Shown: positions 26,442 through 35,124 of the stretch, piece by piece
How the letters are laid out: each line of letters opens with the position of its first letter
How positions within the stretch are numbered: the stretch's first letter is position 1
Origin: Rheinheimera sp. MM224
Lineage (GTDB): Bacteria > Pseudomonadota > Gammaproteobacteria > Enterobacterales > Alteromonadaceae
NCBI RefSeq assembly: GCF_947090785.1
Contig: NZ_OX352320.1
Span: forward strand, 1,550,001 to 1,614,000
Direction: 5' to 3'
DNA length: 64,000 nt
Translations under genes and position numbers: made by a program
Notes under the pieces: model-generated
The model's database searches: none
Seen by the model: only the letters and a program-made list of their open reading frames with translations
Told to the model about the DNA's origin: nothing

Positions 26442-26457
26442 TGGCATAAATTGTGCT
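26442..26457 (+). promoter_or_regulatory. Candidate sigma-54 promoter before rfbF
   Basis: TGGCAT-N5-TGTGCT: GG and GC are exactly 10 bases apart, as sigma-54 needs, and the -12 half resembles that of the flrB promoter. It has mismatches in both halves. It lies in the only sizeable gap (63 bases) of the + strand glycan genes. Confidence 0.4.
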
Positions 26458-26499
26458 TAAGTTAAGTGAAGGTGAAAATGACGGCTGATTGGAGTAGTT

Positions 26500-27276
26500 A
26501 TGACTAAAGTAGTGATATTGGCAGGGGGACTAGGAACCCGATTAAGTGAAGAAACTACGGTAAAGCCTAAACCTATGGTTGATATTGGTGGCAAGCCGAT
26601 GCTGTGGCATATCATGAAAACCTACTCAGCGCATGGCATTAACGAGTTTGTTATTTGTTGTGGTTACAAGGGCTATATGATCAAAGAGTATTTTGCCAAT
26701 TACTTTTTGCATATGTCTGACGTCACCTTTGACATGCAAAACAATCAGATGCATGTTCATAATCATCGCGCTGAACCCTGGAAAGTCACGCTGGTGGATA
26801 CGGGGGAAGACTCCATGACCGGAGGCCGCTTGCGGCGGGTTCGCGACTTTGTCAAAGATGACGATTTTTTTTGCTTTACCTACGGCGATGGGGTAGGCGA
26901 TATAGATATCACAGCATCCATTGCGTACCACCAAAAACACGGTTGTCTTGCTACCTTGACCGCCACTGTCCCTCAGGCCCGTTTTGGTGCTTTGGAGATT
27001 GAAGGCGAGAAGGTAACGAGCTTTAAAGAAAAACCGAAAGGAGATGGCAATCTGATCAACGGTGGTTTTTTTGTGCTGTCGCCAAAGGTTATTGATTATA
27101 TTGAAGATGATTTAACGGTGTGGGAGCAATTTCCATTAAAAAAACTGGCTGAGGATGGTCAGCTTATGGCTTATGAGCATCATGGGTTTTGGCAACCTAT
27201 GGATACCATGCGCGATAAAGTAATGCTTGAAGAACTTTGGCGCACAGGTAAAGCTCCCTGGAAGATATGGAATTAA
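26500..27276 (+). CDS. rfbF: Glucose-1-phosphate cytidylyltransferase
   Basis: 258 residues, full family length. [20 protein letters not shown] is the nucleotide-binding signature, followed by [20 protein letters not shown]. Makes CDP-glucose, the entry point to 3,6-dideoxyhexoses. TGGAG site. The end overlaps the longer possible start of rfbG. Also called ddhA in Yersinia. Very confident. Confidence 0.96.
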   Translation: MTKVVILAGGLGTRLSEETTVKPKPMVDIGGKPMLWHIMKTYSAHGINEFVICCGYKGYMIKEYFANYFLHMSDVTFDMQNNQMHVHNHRAEPWKVTLVDTGEDSMTGGRLRRVRDFVKDDDFFCFTYGDGVGDIDITASIAYHQKHGCLATLTATVPQARFGALEIEGEKVTSFKEKPKGDGNLINGGFFVLSPKVIDYIEDDLTVWEQFPLKKLAEDGQLMAYEHHGFWQPMDTMRDKVMLEELWRTGKAPWKIWN

Positions 27277-27278
27277 CC

Positions 27279-28370
27279 ATGATTGATACTTCATTTTGGG
27301 CAGGCAAAAGGGTATTGCTGACCGGCCACACCGGATTTAAAGGCAGCTGGCTGTCTCTTTGGTTGCAGCAATTAGGGGCTGACGTGTATGGCTACGCTTT
27401 AGCACCACAAACTGAACCTGCGTTATTTACCAGTGCTGACGTTGCCAGAGGTATGCACTCTCAGATTGGCGATATCTGTGACTTGCAGGCGTTACAATCT
27501 TTTGTTTGTGCAGTGAAGCCAGACGTGGTTTTTCATTTAGCGGCTGAGCCTTTGGTGAGGGCATCCTATCTGGACCCACTCAAAACCTTTCAGGTGAATG
27601 TGATGGGGACCGCCAATCTGCTACAGGCCATACGACAAGTTGATTCTGTGCGGGCAGTGGTGGTGGTGACCACAGATAAGGTCTATCAAAACAAGGAGTG
27701 GCACTGGGGCTATCGTGAAATCGATCCTTTAGGTGGTTATGATCCTTACAGCAGCAGTAAAGCCTGTGCTGAACTGGTTACCGCATCATTTCGCAGCTCA
27801 TTTTTTAATGCGGTTGACTATACAAAGCATCGTTGTGCTATTGCCACTGTGCGAGCGGGCAATGTGATTGGAGGCGGCGACTACGCGCCTGATCGTTTAA
27901 TTCCTGATGTGTTAACTGCATTACAACATGGACAGGAGATTGTGCTGCGTAATCCGTCGGCAACTCGTCCATGGCAGTATGTGCTTGAACCTTTGCATGG
28001 TTATTTAGTGTTAGCCGAACATCTGGTGAAAGATGGGATCAAATATGCGGATGCCTGGAATTTTGGTCCTGATGACCACAGCAGCCAGCCTGTGCAATGG
28101 GTGGTTGAGCAGCTTATCCAGGCCTGGGGCGCAGGTGGGTGGCGTTCGGAGGCGCAGCAGTGTCATGAAACTACCTTATTGAGCGTTGACAGTACAAAAG
28201 CCAGGAGGCAATTGAACTGGCGCACCCTTTGCTCACTTCAAAGCACTTTGTCAGGCATAGTGCAGTGGCAGCACGCCTTTTTGAGAGGCGAAGCTATGTA
28301 TAACTATTGTCGGGCTGAAATTCAGCATTATCAGACTCTTTTGACAAATGAACCCGGAGTTACATCTTGA
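27279..28370 (+). CDS. rfbG: CDP-glucose 4,6-dehydratase
   Basis: About 363-residue extended SDR. The start [20 protein letters not shown] matches the usual beginning of the family, so I chose the ATG at 27279 over one at 27267 that would overlap rfb[12 protein letters not shown] and [12 protein letters not shown] (Tyr and Lys of YxxxK) form the active site. Converts CDP-glucose to CDP-4-keto-6-deoxyglucose. Overlaps rfbH by 4 bases. Confidence 0.95.
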   Translation: MIDTSFWAGKRVLLTGHTGFKGSWLSLWLQQLGADVYGYALAPQTEPALFTSADVARGMHSQIGDICDLQALQSFVCAVKPDVVFHLAAEPLVRASYLDPLKTFQVNVMGTANLLQAIRQVDSVRAVVVVTTDKVYQNKEWHWGYREIDPLGGYDPYSSSKACAELVTASFRSSFFNAVDYTKHRCAIATVRAGNVIGGGDYAPDRLIPDVLTALQHGQEIVLRNPSATRPWQYVLEPLHGYLVLAEHLVKDGIKYADAWNFGPDDHSSQPVQWVVEQLIQAWGAGGWRSEAQQCHETTLLSVDSTKARRQLNWRTLCSLQSTLSGIVQWQHAFLRGEAMYNYCRAEIQHYQTLLTNEPGVTS

Positions 28371-29689
28371 ATCAGGATGAAATCAGAATAAAAATCGCGG
28401 AGTTGGTAGCGCAATACTCAGCTCTGGCCGATGCACCTAAATTGTTTATTGCAGGCGAAACTGCAGTTCCACCTTCTGGCAAAGTGGTAGGTGCAAAAGA
28501 GCGGCAATTGATGGTAGATGCCTCATTGGACGCGTGGTTAACTACAGGTCGTTTTAATCAGGAGTTTCAGCGTCGGTTGAGTTCTTTTTTAGGCGTAAAA
28601 CATGTATTAACTACTGTTTCTGGTTCGGCCGCTAATTTGTTAGCGCTGACCGCTCTGACCTCTGAACAGTTAGGGGATCGCAGGTTAAAACCCGGTGATG
28701 AGGTGATTACTGTCGCCGCAGGATTTCCGACCACAGTCAATCCTATAGTTCAAAACGGTTTAATCCCGGTTTTTGTTGATGTGGACTTGCATACGTTAAA
28801 CATTAATGCCCAGTTAGTCCGACAGGCGATCAGTGACAAAACAAAAGCCATTATGATCGCTCATACTTTGGGCAATGCTTTTGATTTAACCACAATACGC
28901 GCCCTTGCTGATGAGTTTGATTTATGGCTGATTGAGGATTGTTGTGACGCCTTAGGCACCACATACAACGGCAAGCTGGTTGGTTCTTTTGGTGATATCG
29001 CCACCCTGAGTTTTTATCCTGCACACCATATCACTATGGGTGAAGGTGGGGCTGTGTTCACTAAATCATTAAGGTTAAAGAAAATAATAGAGTCATTTCG
29101 TGATTGGGGACGAGACTGTTATTGCGATCCCGGACGAGATAATACCTGTGGTAAACGCTTTGATCAGCAGTTTGGCGACTTGCCGCAAGGTTATGATCAC
29201 AAATACACCTACTCACACATGGGATACAACCTGAAAATTACCGATATGCAAGCAGCCTGTGCTCTGGCTCAGCTTGATCGGTTGGAGAGCTTTATTGCCT
29301 CAAGGAAGCACAACTTTAACTACCTGACACAGGGCTTAGCTGGTTTGAAGGACTATCTAGTCTTGCCTCAGGCCACGCCAGGCGCCGATCCCAGTTGGTT
29401 TGGTTATCCTTTAAGCATTAAGACAGACAAAGGCTTTAACCGTGCTGAGCTTATCAACTTTCTGGATCAGGCAAAGATTGGTACGCGCTTGTTATTTGCT
29501 GGTAACTTAACCCGACAACCTTATTTTCAGCATCTGAACTATCGGGTTGCCGGCGAGTTGACTGTGACTGATCATATTATGTCGCATACCTTCTGGATTG
29601 GTTTATATCCAGGACTCACCTGCGAGCATTTAGACTTTACCATCAGCAGGTTTTATGAGTTCTTCAGACAACTTGAAGCGAGACATTGA
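28367..29689 (+). CDS. rfbH: CDP-4-keto-6-deoxyglucose 3-dehydrase (E1 type)
   Basis: 440 residues, PMP-dependent iron-sulfur enzyme that removes the 3-hydroxyl. The lysine of normal aminotransferases is replaced by His in [12 protein letters not shown] (His220/221), the hallmark of E1. Cysteines for the 2Fe-2S cluster are visible in [16 protein letters not shown] (about residues 250-265). The start is TTG with GGAG 7 bases upstream and no suitable ATG nearby. The partner reductase (E3, RfbI/DdhD) is not in the window. Confidence 0.95.
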   Translation: MNQDEIRIKIAELVAQYSALADAPKLFIAGETAVPPSGKVVGAKERQLMVDASLDAWLTTGRFNQEFQRRLSSFLGVKHVLTTVSGSAANLLALTALTSEQLGDRRLKPGDEVITVAAGFPTTVNPIVQNGLIPVFVDVDLHTLNINAQLVRQAISDKTKAIMIAHTLGNAFDLTTIRALADEFDLWLIEDCCDALGTTYNGKLVGSFGDIATLSFYPAHHITMGEGGAVFTKSLRLKKIIESFRDWGRDCYCDPGRDNTCGKRFDQQFGDLPQGYDHKYTYSHMGYNLKITDMQAACALAQLDRLESFIASRKHNFNYLTQGLAGLKDYLVLPQATPGADPSWFGYPLSIKTDKGFNRAELINFLDQAKIGTRLLFAGNLTRQPYFQHLNYRVAGELTVTDHIMSHTFWIGLYPGLTCEHLDFTISRFYEFFRQLEARH

Positions 29690-30228
29690 TGAAGGTGACA
29701 GAGCTATCGCTGCCGGGCTGCAAACTGATTGACTTACCGCACTCCAGTGACGAGAGGGGGCGTTTTGTAAAAACTTTTCACCAGGCTGATTTACTTAAAT
29801 GTGGCATTGAGTTTCAGCACAAAGAAGAGTTTTACTCCTGGTCTGAGCGACATGTGCTTCGTGGATTGCATTTTCAGACCCCACCTTTTGCTCATCAAAA
29901 ACTGGTTCATTGTGCCGCTGGTCAGGTAGTGGATTTGTTGGTTGATTTGCGCAAGAGTTCAGCTACTTTTGGCCAAAGCTGCACTGTGGCGTTATCAGCG
30001 GCTACCCCTCAACTGCTTTACCTGCCTGTAGGCATAGCACATGGTTTTTTAGCGCTGACGGCTCAAACTTTGATGTTGTATCAGACTGACAGCCTTTATG
30101 CTCCAGACCATGACCACGGCATCAACTGGCGCTCCCTATCCTTTCATTTACCCGTAAGTGAGCCGGTAGTTTCATCCCGGGATCAAGGCTTTCCTGCGCT
30201 GGATCAATTTGAGAGTCCGTTTTTATGA
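29689..30228 (+). CDS. RmlC-like sugar-nucleotide epimerase, possibly AscE-like
   Basis: About 179-residue cupin of the dTDP-4-dehydrorhamnose 3,5-epimerase family. DERGRFVKTFH, VLRGLHFQTPPFAHQKLVH (about 58-76) with the active-site His, and LLYLPVGIAHGFLAL are conserved. After rfbFGH the closest known role is the C5 epimerase AscE of CDP-ascarylose synthesis in Yersinia. ATG at 29689 shares a base with the rfbH stop. Substrate is inferred from context. Confidence 0.82.
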   Translation: MKVTELSLPGCKLIDLPHSSDERGRFVKTFHQADLLKCGIEFQHKEEFYSWSERHVLRGLHFQTPPFAHQKLVHCAAGQVVDLLVDLRKSSATFGQSCTVALSAATPQLLYLPVGIAHGFLALTAQTLMLYQTDSLYAPDHDHGINWRSLSFHLPVSEPVVSSRDQGFPALDQFESPFL

Positions 30229-31091
30229 ATAATCTTTTGTTGGTAGGCGGCAGTGGTTTTGTTGGGCAGGCCCTGCGTCGTCATTACCAGCAATTGGGGT
30301 GGACGGTGTACACGCTTGGGCGACGCCAGGACGATGATTTTGCGCTTGACTCTATAGATTCACTACAACCGACTATCCAATTCCAACGTCTGATTTTGGC
30401 TGCTGCGGTAAACGAAACTCAGATCCAGCAAGATTTACAACTTAGCTATCAAGTGAATGTTGTATTGACCAGGCAAGTGGTTGAATTGTGCCGCCGTTCA
30501 AAGATCTCCGAGCTTGTTTATTTCAGTACTTTTCATGTGTATGGCCGCAGCAGTGGCGAGCTGGATGAACTGAGTCCTGTTGCTCCAAAAAATGACTATG
30601 GCCTGACGCATTATTTATCTGAGCGTATAGTGTTGGATCTGGCCTCCTATGCTTCATACAAGCCACTGATCCTGCGGCCGACTAATATCTATGGATTACC
30701 ATCACAACTCAGCGACTTTCATCGCTGGAGCCTGGTTCCTTTTGAGTTTGTGCAAAGTGCAGTCTTAAAAGGGAAAATTGAGATCCGATCCAGCGGTCAG
30801 CAACTGCGAAACTTTGTCAGCATCGATGATGTAGTGCGTTCGACAGAGCTTGTGGGTCAGGTAAAGGTCCTCAATGTGTTTGGTTTGGACACTTTGTCTA
30901 TAGTGGAGTTTGCGCGCATGGTTGCTAAGGTTCTGCCAGACTTGCATTGTCAGATCAGTACAGTGCCAGACAGTCAGCCATCGCCGGCCACAACACTTGT
31001 AGTCCGAAGCTGCTACCCGCCGTATCAACCTCAGGGCGACTTAGCGGACTTTATTCGACAATTTGCACAGATGGTATTAAGTCATGGCTGA
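30225..31091 (+). CDS. NAD(P)-dependent SDR reductase, possibly the terminal 4-keto reductase
   Basis: 288 residues. GGSGFVGQAL at the start binds the dinucleotide, and YFSTFHVYG gives the Ser/Thr. The expected YxxxK reads YGLTH (Tyr125 to His129), so the catalytic lysine appears replaced by histidine. RPTNIYGLPSQLSDFHRWSLVP follows. Position after the epimerase suggests the last reduction of a CDP-3,6-dideoxyhexose, the AscF role. ATGA overlap upstream. The missing lysine is odd and leaves activity open. Confidence 0.75.
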   Translation: MNNLLLVGGSGFVGQALRRHYQQLGWTVYTLGRRQDDDFALDSIDSLQPTIQFQRLILAAAVNETQIQQDLQLSYQVNVVLTRQVVELCRRSKISELVYFSTFHVYGRSSGELDELSPVAPKNDYGLTHYLSERIVLDLASYASYKPLILRPTNIYGLPSQLSDFHRWSLVPFEFVQSAVLKGKIEIRSSGQQLRNFVSIDDVVRSTELVGQVKVLNVFGLDTLSIVEFARMVAKVLPDLHCQISTVPDSQPSPATTLVVRSCYPPYQPQGDLADFIRQFAQMVLSHG

Positions 31092-32373
31092 TGTATTAGT
31101 TTTAGGAGCAGGTATAGCAGGTATTTCAGCCTGTTATCATGCGCAGCAAGCCGGGTTGGAGGCAGTATGTTTTGAAGCTGCAAGCCACCCGGGCGGTTTA
31201 GTATCAAATTTTGAAGTTCAGGGTTTTCGTTTTGATAATGCCGTGCATTTATCTTTTTCGAAAAGCGACTACGTCAACTCGCTTTTTATGAAAACACCGC
31301 ATCATGTGCATACTCCAAGTCCTTACTGTTTTGATCAGGGGCTTTGGTTAAAACATCCGGTACAAAATAATCTTTATCCCTTACCTGCTGACGATCGTGT
31401 GGCCTGTATTGAATCCTTTATCAAACGCCCTGACGGCCCGGTAGAAAATTATCAACAATGGCTGATCCAGCAATACGGTGAAGTGATAGCTAAGCGCTAC
31501 CCGCTGCGTTATACCGAGAAATACTGGGGTTTACCTGCTGAACGCTTATCTTTGAACTGGATAGGAGACCGGATGCGCAGGGCTGAACTCAAAGAAATCT
31601 TACAAGGTGCTTTGGAGCAGCGTCAGGATAATCATTACTATGCCAGTCAGATGCGTTACCCAAAGCAAGGCGGTTATTTCGAGTTTATCAGACCAATGAC
31701 TGAAGCCGTTCAGATCCGCTGCAACAAAGAGGCAGTGTCTGTGGACCCGGCCAACAAAATAGTTACGTTTTCGGACGGGACAACACAGAGTTACAAATCC
31801 TTGATCAACACCTTGCCCCTGCCAAAGTTGGTCGAAATGTTAAGCTCCTGTCCTGAAGCGATAAAAGATGCAGCGCGAAACTTACTCTGGACCAGAGTTG
31901 ATTTAGTTTCTGTCGGCTTGAATCAAACACAGGTACCGCCTTATTTGTGGTTTTATATTTATGATCAGCATCAATACGCCGCCCGTGCTTATTCGCCGTC
32001 AATAAAAGCACCGTCGAATGCGCCGCAAGGCTGTAGTTCACTCCAGTTTGAAATTTATAGTCTGTCTAGCACACCAGCTCCGGATCCGCAGGTTCTGATC
32101 CGGAATGTGAAGCAAAGTTTGCAGCAGATGAAGATCGCTGATGAGCAAAGCATTTTATTTTGTCACCATAAACAGCTGCCTTTTGGTAACGTCATCTTTG
32201 ACCATGGCATGGAAAGCCGGCGCGATCAGATACTTCAGTATTTAAAGAGGGTGCCGATATACAGTGCAGGCAGGTTTGGTTGTTGGGACTATTTTTGGAG
32301 CGACCAATCTTTTTTATCTGGCCGGGATGCACTGCAAAACTTGCTGGATGACCGGAAAAATAGTCGTTATTAA
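31084..32373 (+). CDS. FAD-dependent amine oxidase/UDP-galactopyranose-mutase-like protein
   Basis: 429 residues. LVLGAGIAGISACYHAQQAGLE and CFEAASHPGGL are the FAD-binding start. LKHPVQNNLYPLP (about residues 95-107) resembles the substrate loop of mutase-like flavoproteins, and YTEKYWGLPAERL follows. Such proteins in sugar clusters may be mutases or oxidases; sequence alone does not decide. It overlaps the reductase by 8 bases. The C-terminus has GRFGCWDYFWSDQSFLSGRDA, the second FAD-contact region. Confidence 0.75.
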   Translation: MADVLVLGAGIAGISACYHAQQAGLEAVCFEAASHPGGLVSNFEVQGFRFDNAVHLSFSKSDYVNSLFMKTPHHVHTPSPYCFDQGLWLKHPVQNNLYPLPADDRVACIESFIKRPDGPVENYQQWLIQQYGEVIAKRYPLRYTEKYWGLPAERLSLNWIGDRMRRAELKEILQGALEQRQDNHYYASQMRYPKQGGYFEFIRPMTEAVQIRCNKEAVSVDPANKIVTFSDGTTQSYKSLINTLPLPKLVEMLSSCPEAIKDAARNLLWTRVDLVSVGLNQTQVPPYLWFYIYDQHQYAARAYSPSIKAPSNAPQGCSSLQFEIYSLSSTPAPDPQVLIRNVKQSLQQMKIADEQSILFCHHKQLPFGNVIFDHGMESRRDQILQYLKRVPIYSAGRFGCWDYFWSDQSFLSGRDALQNLLDDRKNSRY

Positions 32374-32390
32374 AGCAGAGCCACTTGATT

Positions 32391-33287
32391 ATGTTCACTA
32401 TTTTAATCCCAACGCATCAAAGACATCGTTATTTGGAACGCTGTGTTAGCTACTACAGGCGCTTGGGATTTGCACTGATGATCGTCGATTCCTCAGAGAC
32501 AGCGTACGATGCTCCTTTGCCTCAGACTGTGCAGTATTTGCATTTACCCGGCCTGTCCTTTGCTGAAAAAGTATTAGTTGCACTGAGCCATATCAAGACT
32601 CCATTGGTTGCGTTGTCTCCTGATGATGATTTTTTCCTGCCAGGAGTTCTGACTTCTGCAGCAGATATGATGGTAAAACAGCCTGACTACAGTGCTAGTT
32701 TTGGTCGGCCAGTTCGTTTTAATGAGTTCTCCTATCAGCAATTCAGATGGGCTGGCGCTGCTTTACCATTCCCTAGGTTGAGTGGTGATAAGCGACTGGA
32801 TATCCAGCGTTATCTAAAGCGTTACGAACAAATTCTCTGGGCGCTTTACCGGAAAGATGTGATTCAGGATGCTTTTGAGCGGATCCGTAAAGCGCAGTAT
32901 GACAATGATAATTTTATCGAACTGACTATTGCAGCCGTTGCTGTTGCAAAGGGCACGATCAATCCAATGGCTGGTATCTGGATGGTGCGGGAAACCACAG
33001 CCGCTGAACATTGGGGCAAGTTACACGCTGCAATTAACTGGCAGCATCAGGCGGATGTAACACGCTATAAAGAGCAGCTGGCTGATCTGGTCAGTGCTGA
33101 TTATGCACAGCTTGCGCTCAGTGCCTATATTGATCGAATGGCTGATAATGGCCTGATCGCAAGGTACAGACGTTTTCGCCGCTTTTTAGTCAGACATCAA
33201 GCACCACGACCAGCCCCTGTTGTTGAAGGTGATTTGGTATGGGTCGATCAACTTTTGTCCAGGTACTTAGCTGTTCATCAGCATTGA
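32391..33287 (+). CDS. GT2-like glycosyltransferase (TIGR00180-type)
   Basis: About 298 residues. ILIPTHQRHRYLERCVSYY and a PDDDFFLPGVL acidic motif (about residues 75-86) indicate a GT-A, family-2-like glycosyltransferase. No membrane segment. I use the ATG at 32391 rather than a TTG six bases earlier. It may add the dideoxyhexose or extend the glycan. It is the only conventional glycosyltransferase in this + strand sub-cluster. Confidence 0.8.
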   Translation: MFTILIPTHQRHRYLERCVSYYRRLGFALMIVDSSETAYDAPLPQTVQYLHLPGLSFAEKVLVALSHIKTPLVALSPDDDFFLPGVLTSAADMMVKQPDYSASFGRPVRFNEFSYQQFRWAGAALPFPRLSGDKRLDIQRYLKRYEQILWALYRKDVIQDAFERIRKAQYDNDNFIELTIAAVAVAKGTINPMAGIWMVRETTAAEHWGKLHAAINWQHQADVTRYKEQLADLVSADYAQLALSAYIDRMADNGLIARYRRFRRFLVRHQAPRPAPVVEGDLVWVDQLLSRYLAVHQH

Positions 33288-33299
33288 GCAGGGAGAGTT

Positions 33300-33716
33300 A
33301 TGAAAACAGTACTAACCTATGGCACGTTCGACCTGTTTCACATCGGTCATCTGAATTTGCTAAAACGGGCGCGGGAGCTGGGCGATAAGCTGATTGTGGC
33401 GGTGTCCACCGATGAGTTTAATGCCACCAAAGGCAAAACCACCTTAATGCCATTTGAGCACCGGATGGAGCTGGTGCGCAGCGTACGTTTTGTTGATGAA
33501 GTGATTGCTGAATCGAACTGGGATCAGAAAATAAGCGATGTACAGCAGCACAAAGTGGATGTGTTTGTCATGGGCTCAGACTGGCAGGGTAAGTTTGATT
33601 TTTTAAAGCCTTACTGTGAAGTGGTGTATTTGCCACGCACGGACAATGTGTCTTCGACGGATCTGAAAAAAGCTATTCAGGTCTTTATGCAACTCAAACG
33701 GGATTTCCTGGATTAG
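33300..33716 (+). CDS. tagD: Glycerol-3-phosphate cytidylyltransferase (TagD-like)
   Basis: 138 residues, full family length. TYGTFDLFHIGHLNLLKRA carries the HxGH motif, and the C-terminal VSSTDLKKA is the conserved SST/RTxG-like segment. Forms CDP-glycerol, the donor for polyglycerol-phosphate. GGGAGAG ribosome site. Followed one base later by the matching transferase, which supports the assignment. Related cytidylyltransferases for ethanolamine or other alcohols are the alternative. Confidence 0.9.
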   Translation: MKTVLTYGTFDLFHIGHLNLLKRARELGDKLIVAVSTDEFNATKGKTTLMPFEHRMELVRSVRFVDEVIAESNWDQKISDVQQHKVDVFVMGSDWQGKFDFLKPYCEVVYLPRTDNVSSTDLKKAIQVFMQLKRDFLD

Positions 33717-33717
33717 C

Positions 33718-35124
33718 ATGCTGCGTGAAGCGAAAGACTGGCAGGGGCAGCGCCTTTATGTGGCGCCGGATAATCCTGCAGGCAGAAACCTTGCTCTTTT
33801 GCTGCAACAGCAAGGTGCTGTTGTGCTTGGTATGGTGGATAACCTGAAGCAGGGGCCTGATGTCTGTAATCATGTCTCTCACAGCAAACCACACGACGCA
33901 GTGCTGATTGCCGTCAGTGACTTTCAGCAAAAAATTGCGCAAGGCATGGTACAAAACGGTTTTTTTGCCAGAAAAATATGGTGCTGCAAAAGCCTGGAGC
34001 CGCTGCAGTTTGAGCCTTGCAAAACCGACGCTGTGCTGGACAAAATTAAACCTTTTTTACAGAGCTGCTTCGCTGCACTTTTGGACGTGCTGCCCAAGCG
34101 TCATATTGTTTATTACGCTGAAAAATATGTCGACAGTAATGTGCTGGTGGCTTTTGCTGAACATCACAAGCAGAACAAGACAGTGTATTTAGTGGTAAAA
34201 GATGCACAGCGGACTTTCCATCCGGCGCAAATCGATGCGCCATGGCAAGTAAGGTGGCTACTCCAAAGAGCCAAAGTGCTGGTGCTGGATCATGAATCCA
34301 CTGATCCGCTGTTTAACCATATCCGCACCCGGGCCAAAGTGGTGCAGCTGTGGCATGGTTTGCCATTTAAGCATTTGGCTGGCAATAAACATTTTCCGCA
34401 TATTCTGGATGAAGCTTTTATCTCCAGCTCCAACTGGTTTAATCAGCATATTTTTCCCGGCATGTTTAAAGCCAGGCGCTATCTGGATTTTGGCTACCCG
34501 CGTAACGATGCCTTGCTGCAGGCACCAGTTGAACGTTGCTGGCATAACGCTTTACCGCAGTCTCAATTACAGCAGCTGCGCTCGGGTAAAAAATTGATTG
34601 TGTTTATGCCCACTTATCGTGATAACGGCCAGAACGAGCACCCAATCAATTGGCCCGAGTTACAGCAGTTTTTGGTTGCGCACGATGCTATTTTTGTGAT
34701 GAAAACCCATCCCTTTCTTGCACCATTTGACGAACTGCGCCAGCAAGAGGGTTGTGACCGGATTTTTCATTATCCGGGGCGTTTTAATGTCTATCCCTGG
34801 TTGGCGGATGCAGATGTGCTGATCACCGACTATTCGTCTGTGGCTTTTGATTTTTTGCTCTGTAATAAGCCAGTGCTGCATTTTATGTACGATATAGAGC
34901 AATACGCCAAAGTGCGTGGCCAGTTTGCGGTTGCGAAAGAAGACTTTATTGCTGGAAGTGTGGCTGAGACTTTTGAGCAGTTGTTAGAGCAAATGGCACT
35001 GGATTTAGCCTCTGACCGTTTTGCCGAAAAACGTCAGGCACTGCAGCACAAGTTCAGTATGGTCAATACAGAATCTTGTCCTGCGCTTATTGAGTATGTA
35101 GAGCAACTTAAGCTGCAGTCTTAA
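33718..35124 (+). CDS. CDP-glycerol glycerophosphotransferase (TagB/TagF-like)
   Basis: 468 residues. The C-terminal two thirds contain VVQLWHGLPFKHLA (about 200-213), FMPTYRDN (about 294-301) and ADVLITDYSSVAFDFLL (about 361-377), the conserved motifs of glycerophosphotransferases that build teichoic-acid-like chains. The N-terminal 110 residues carry a separate fold starting RLYVAPDNPAGRNLALLLQQ. In a Gram-negative it would add glycerol-phosphate to a surface or flagellar glycan (inference). The stop overlaps the stop of the opposing gene. Confidence 0.85.
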   Translation: MLREAKDWQGQRLYVAPDNPAGRNLALLLQQQGAVVLGMVDNLKQGPDVCNHVSHSKPHDAVLIAVSDFQQKIAQGMVQNGFFARKIWCCKSLEPLQFEPCKTDAVLDKIKPFLQSCFAALLDVLPKRHIVYYAEKYVDSNVLVAFAEHHKQNKTVYLVVKDAQRTFHPAQIDAPWQVRWLLQRAKVLVLDHESTDPLFNHIRTRAKVVQLWHGLPFKHLAGNKHFPHILDEAFISSSNWFNQHIFPGMFKARRYLDFGYPRNDALLQAPVERCWHNALPQSQLQQLRSGKKLIVFMPTYRDNGQNEHPINWPELQQFLVAHDAIFVMKTHPFLAPFDELRQQEGCDRIFHYPGRFNVYPWLADADVLITDYSSVAFDFLLCNKPVLHFMYDIEQYAKVRGQFAVAKEDFIAGSVAETFEQLLEQMALDLASDRFAEKRQALQHKFSMVNTESCPALIEYVEQLKLQS

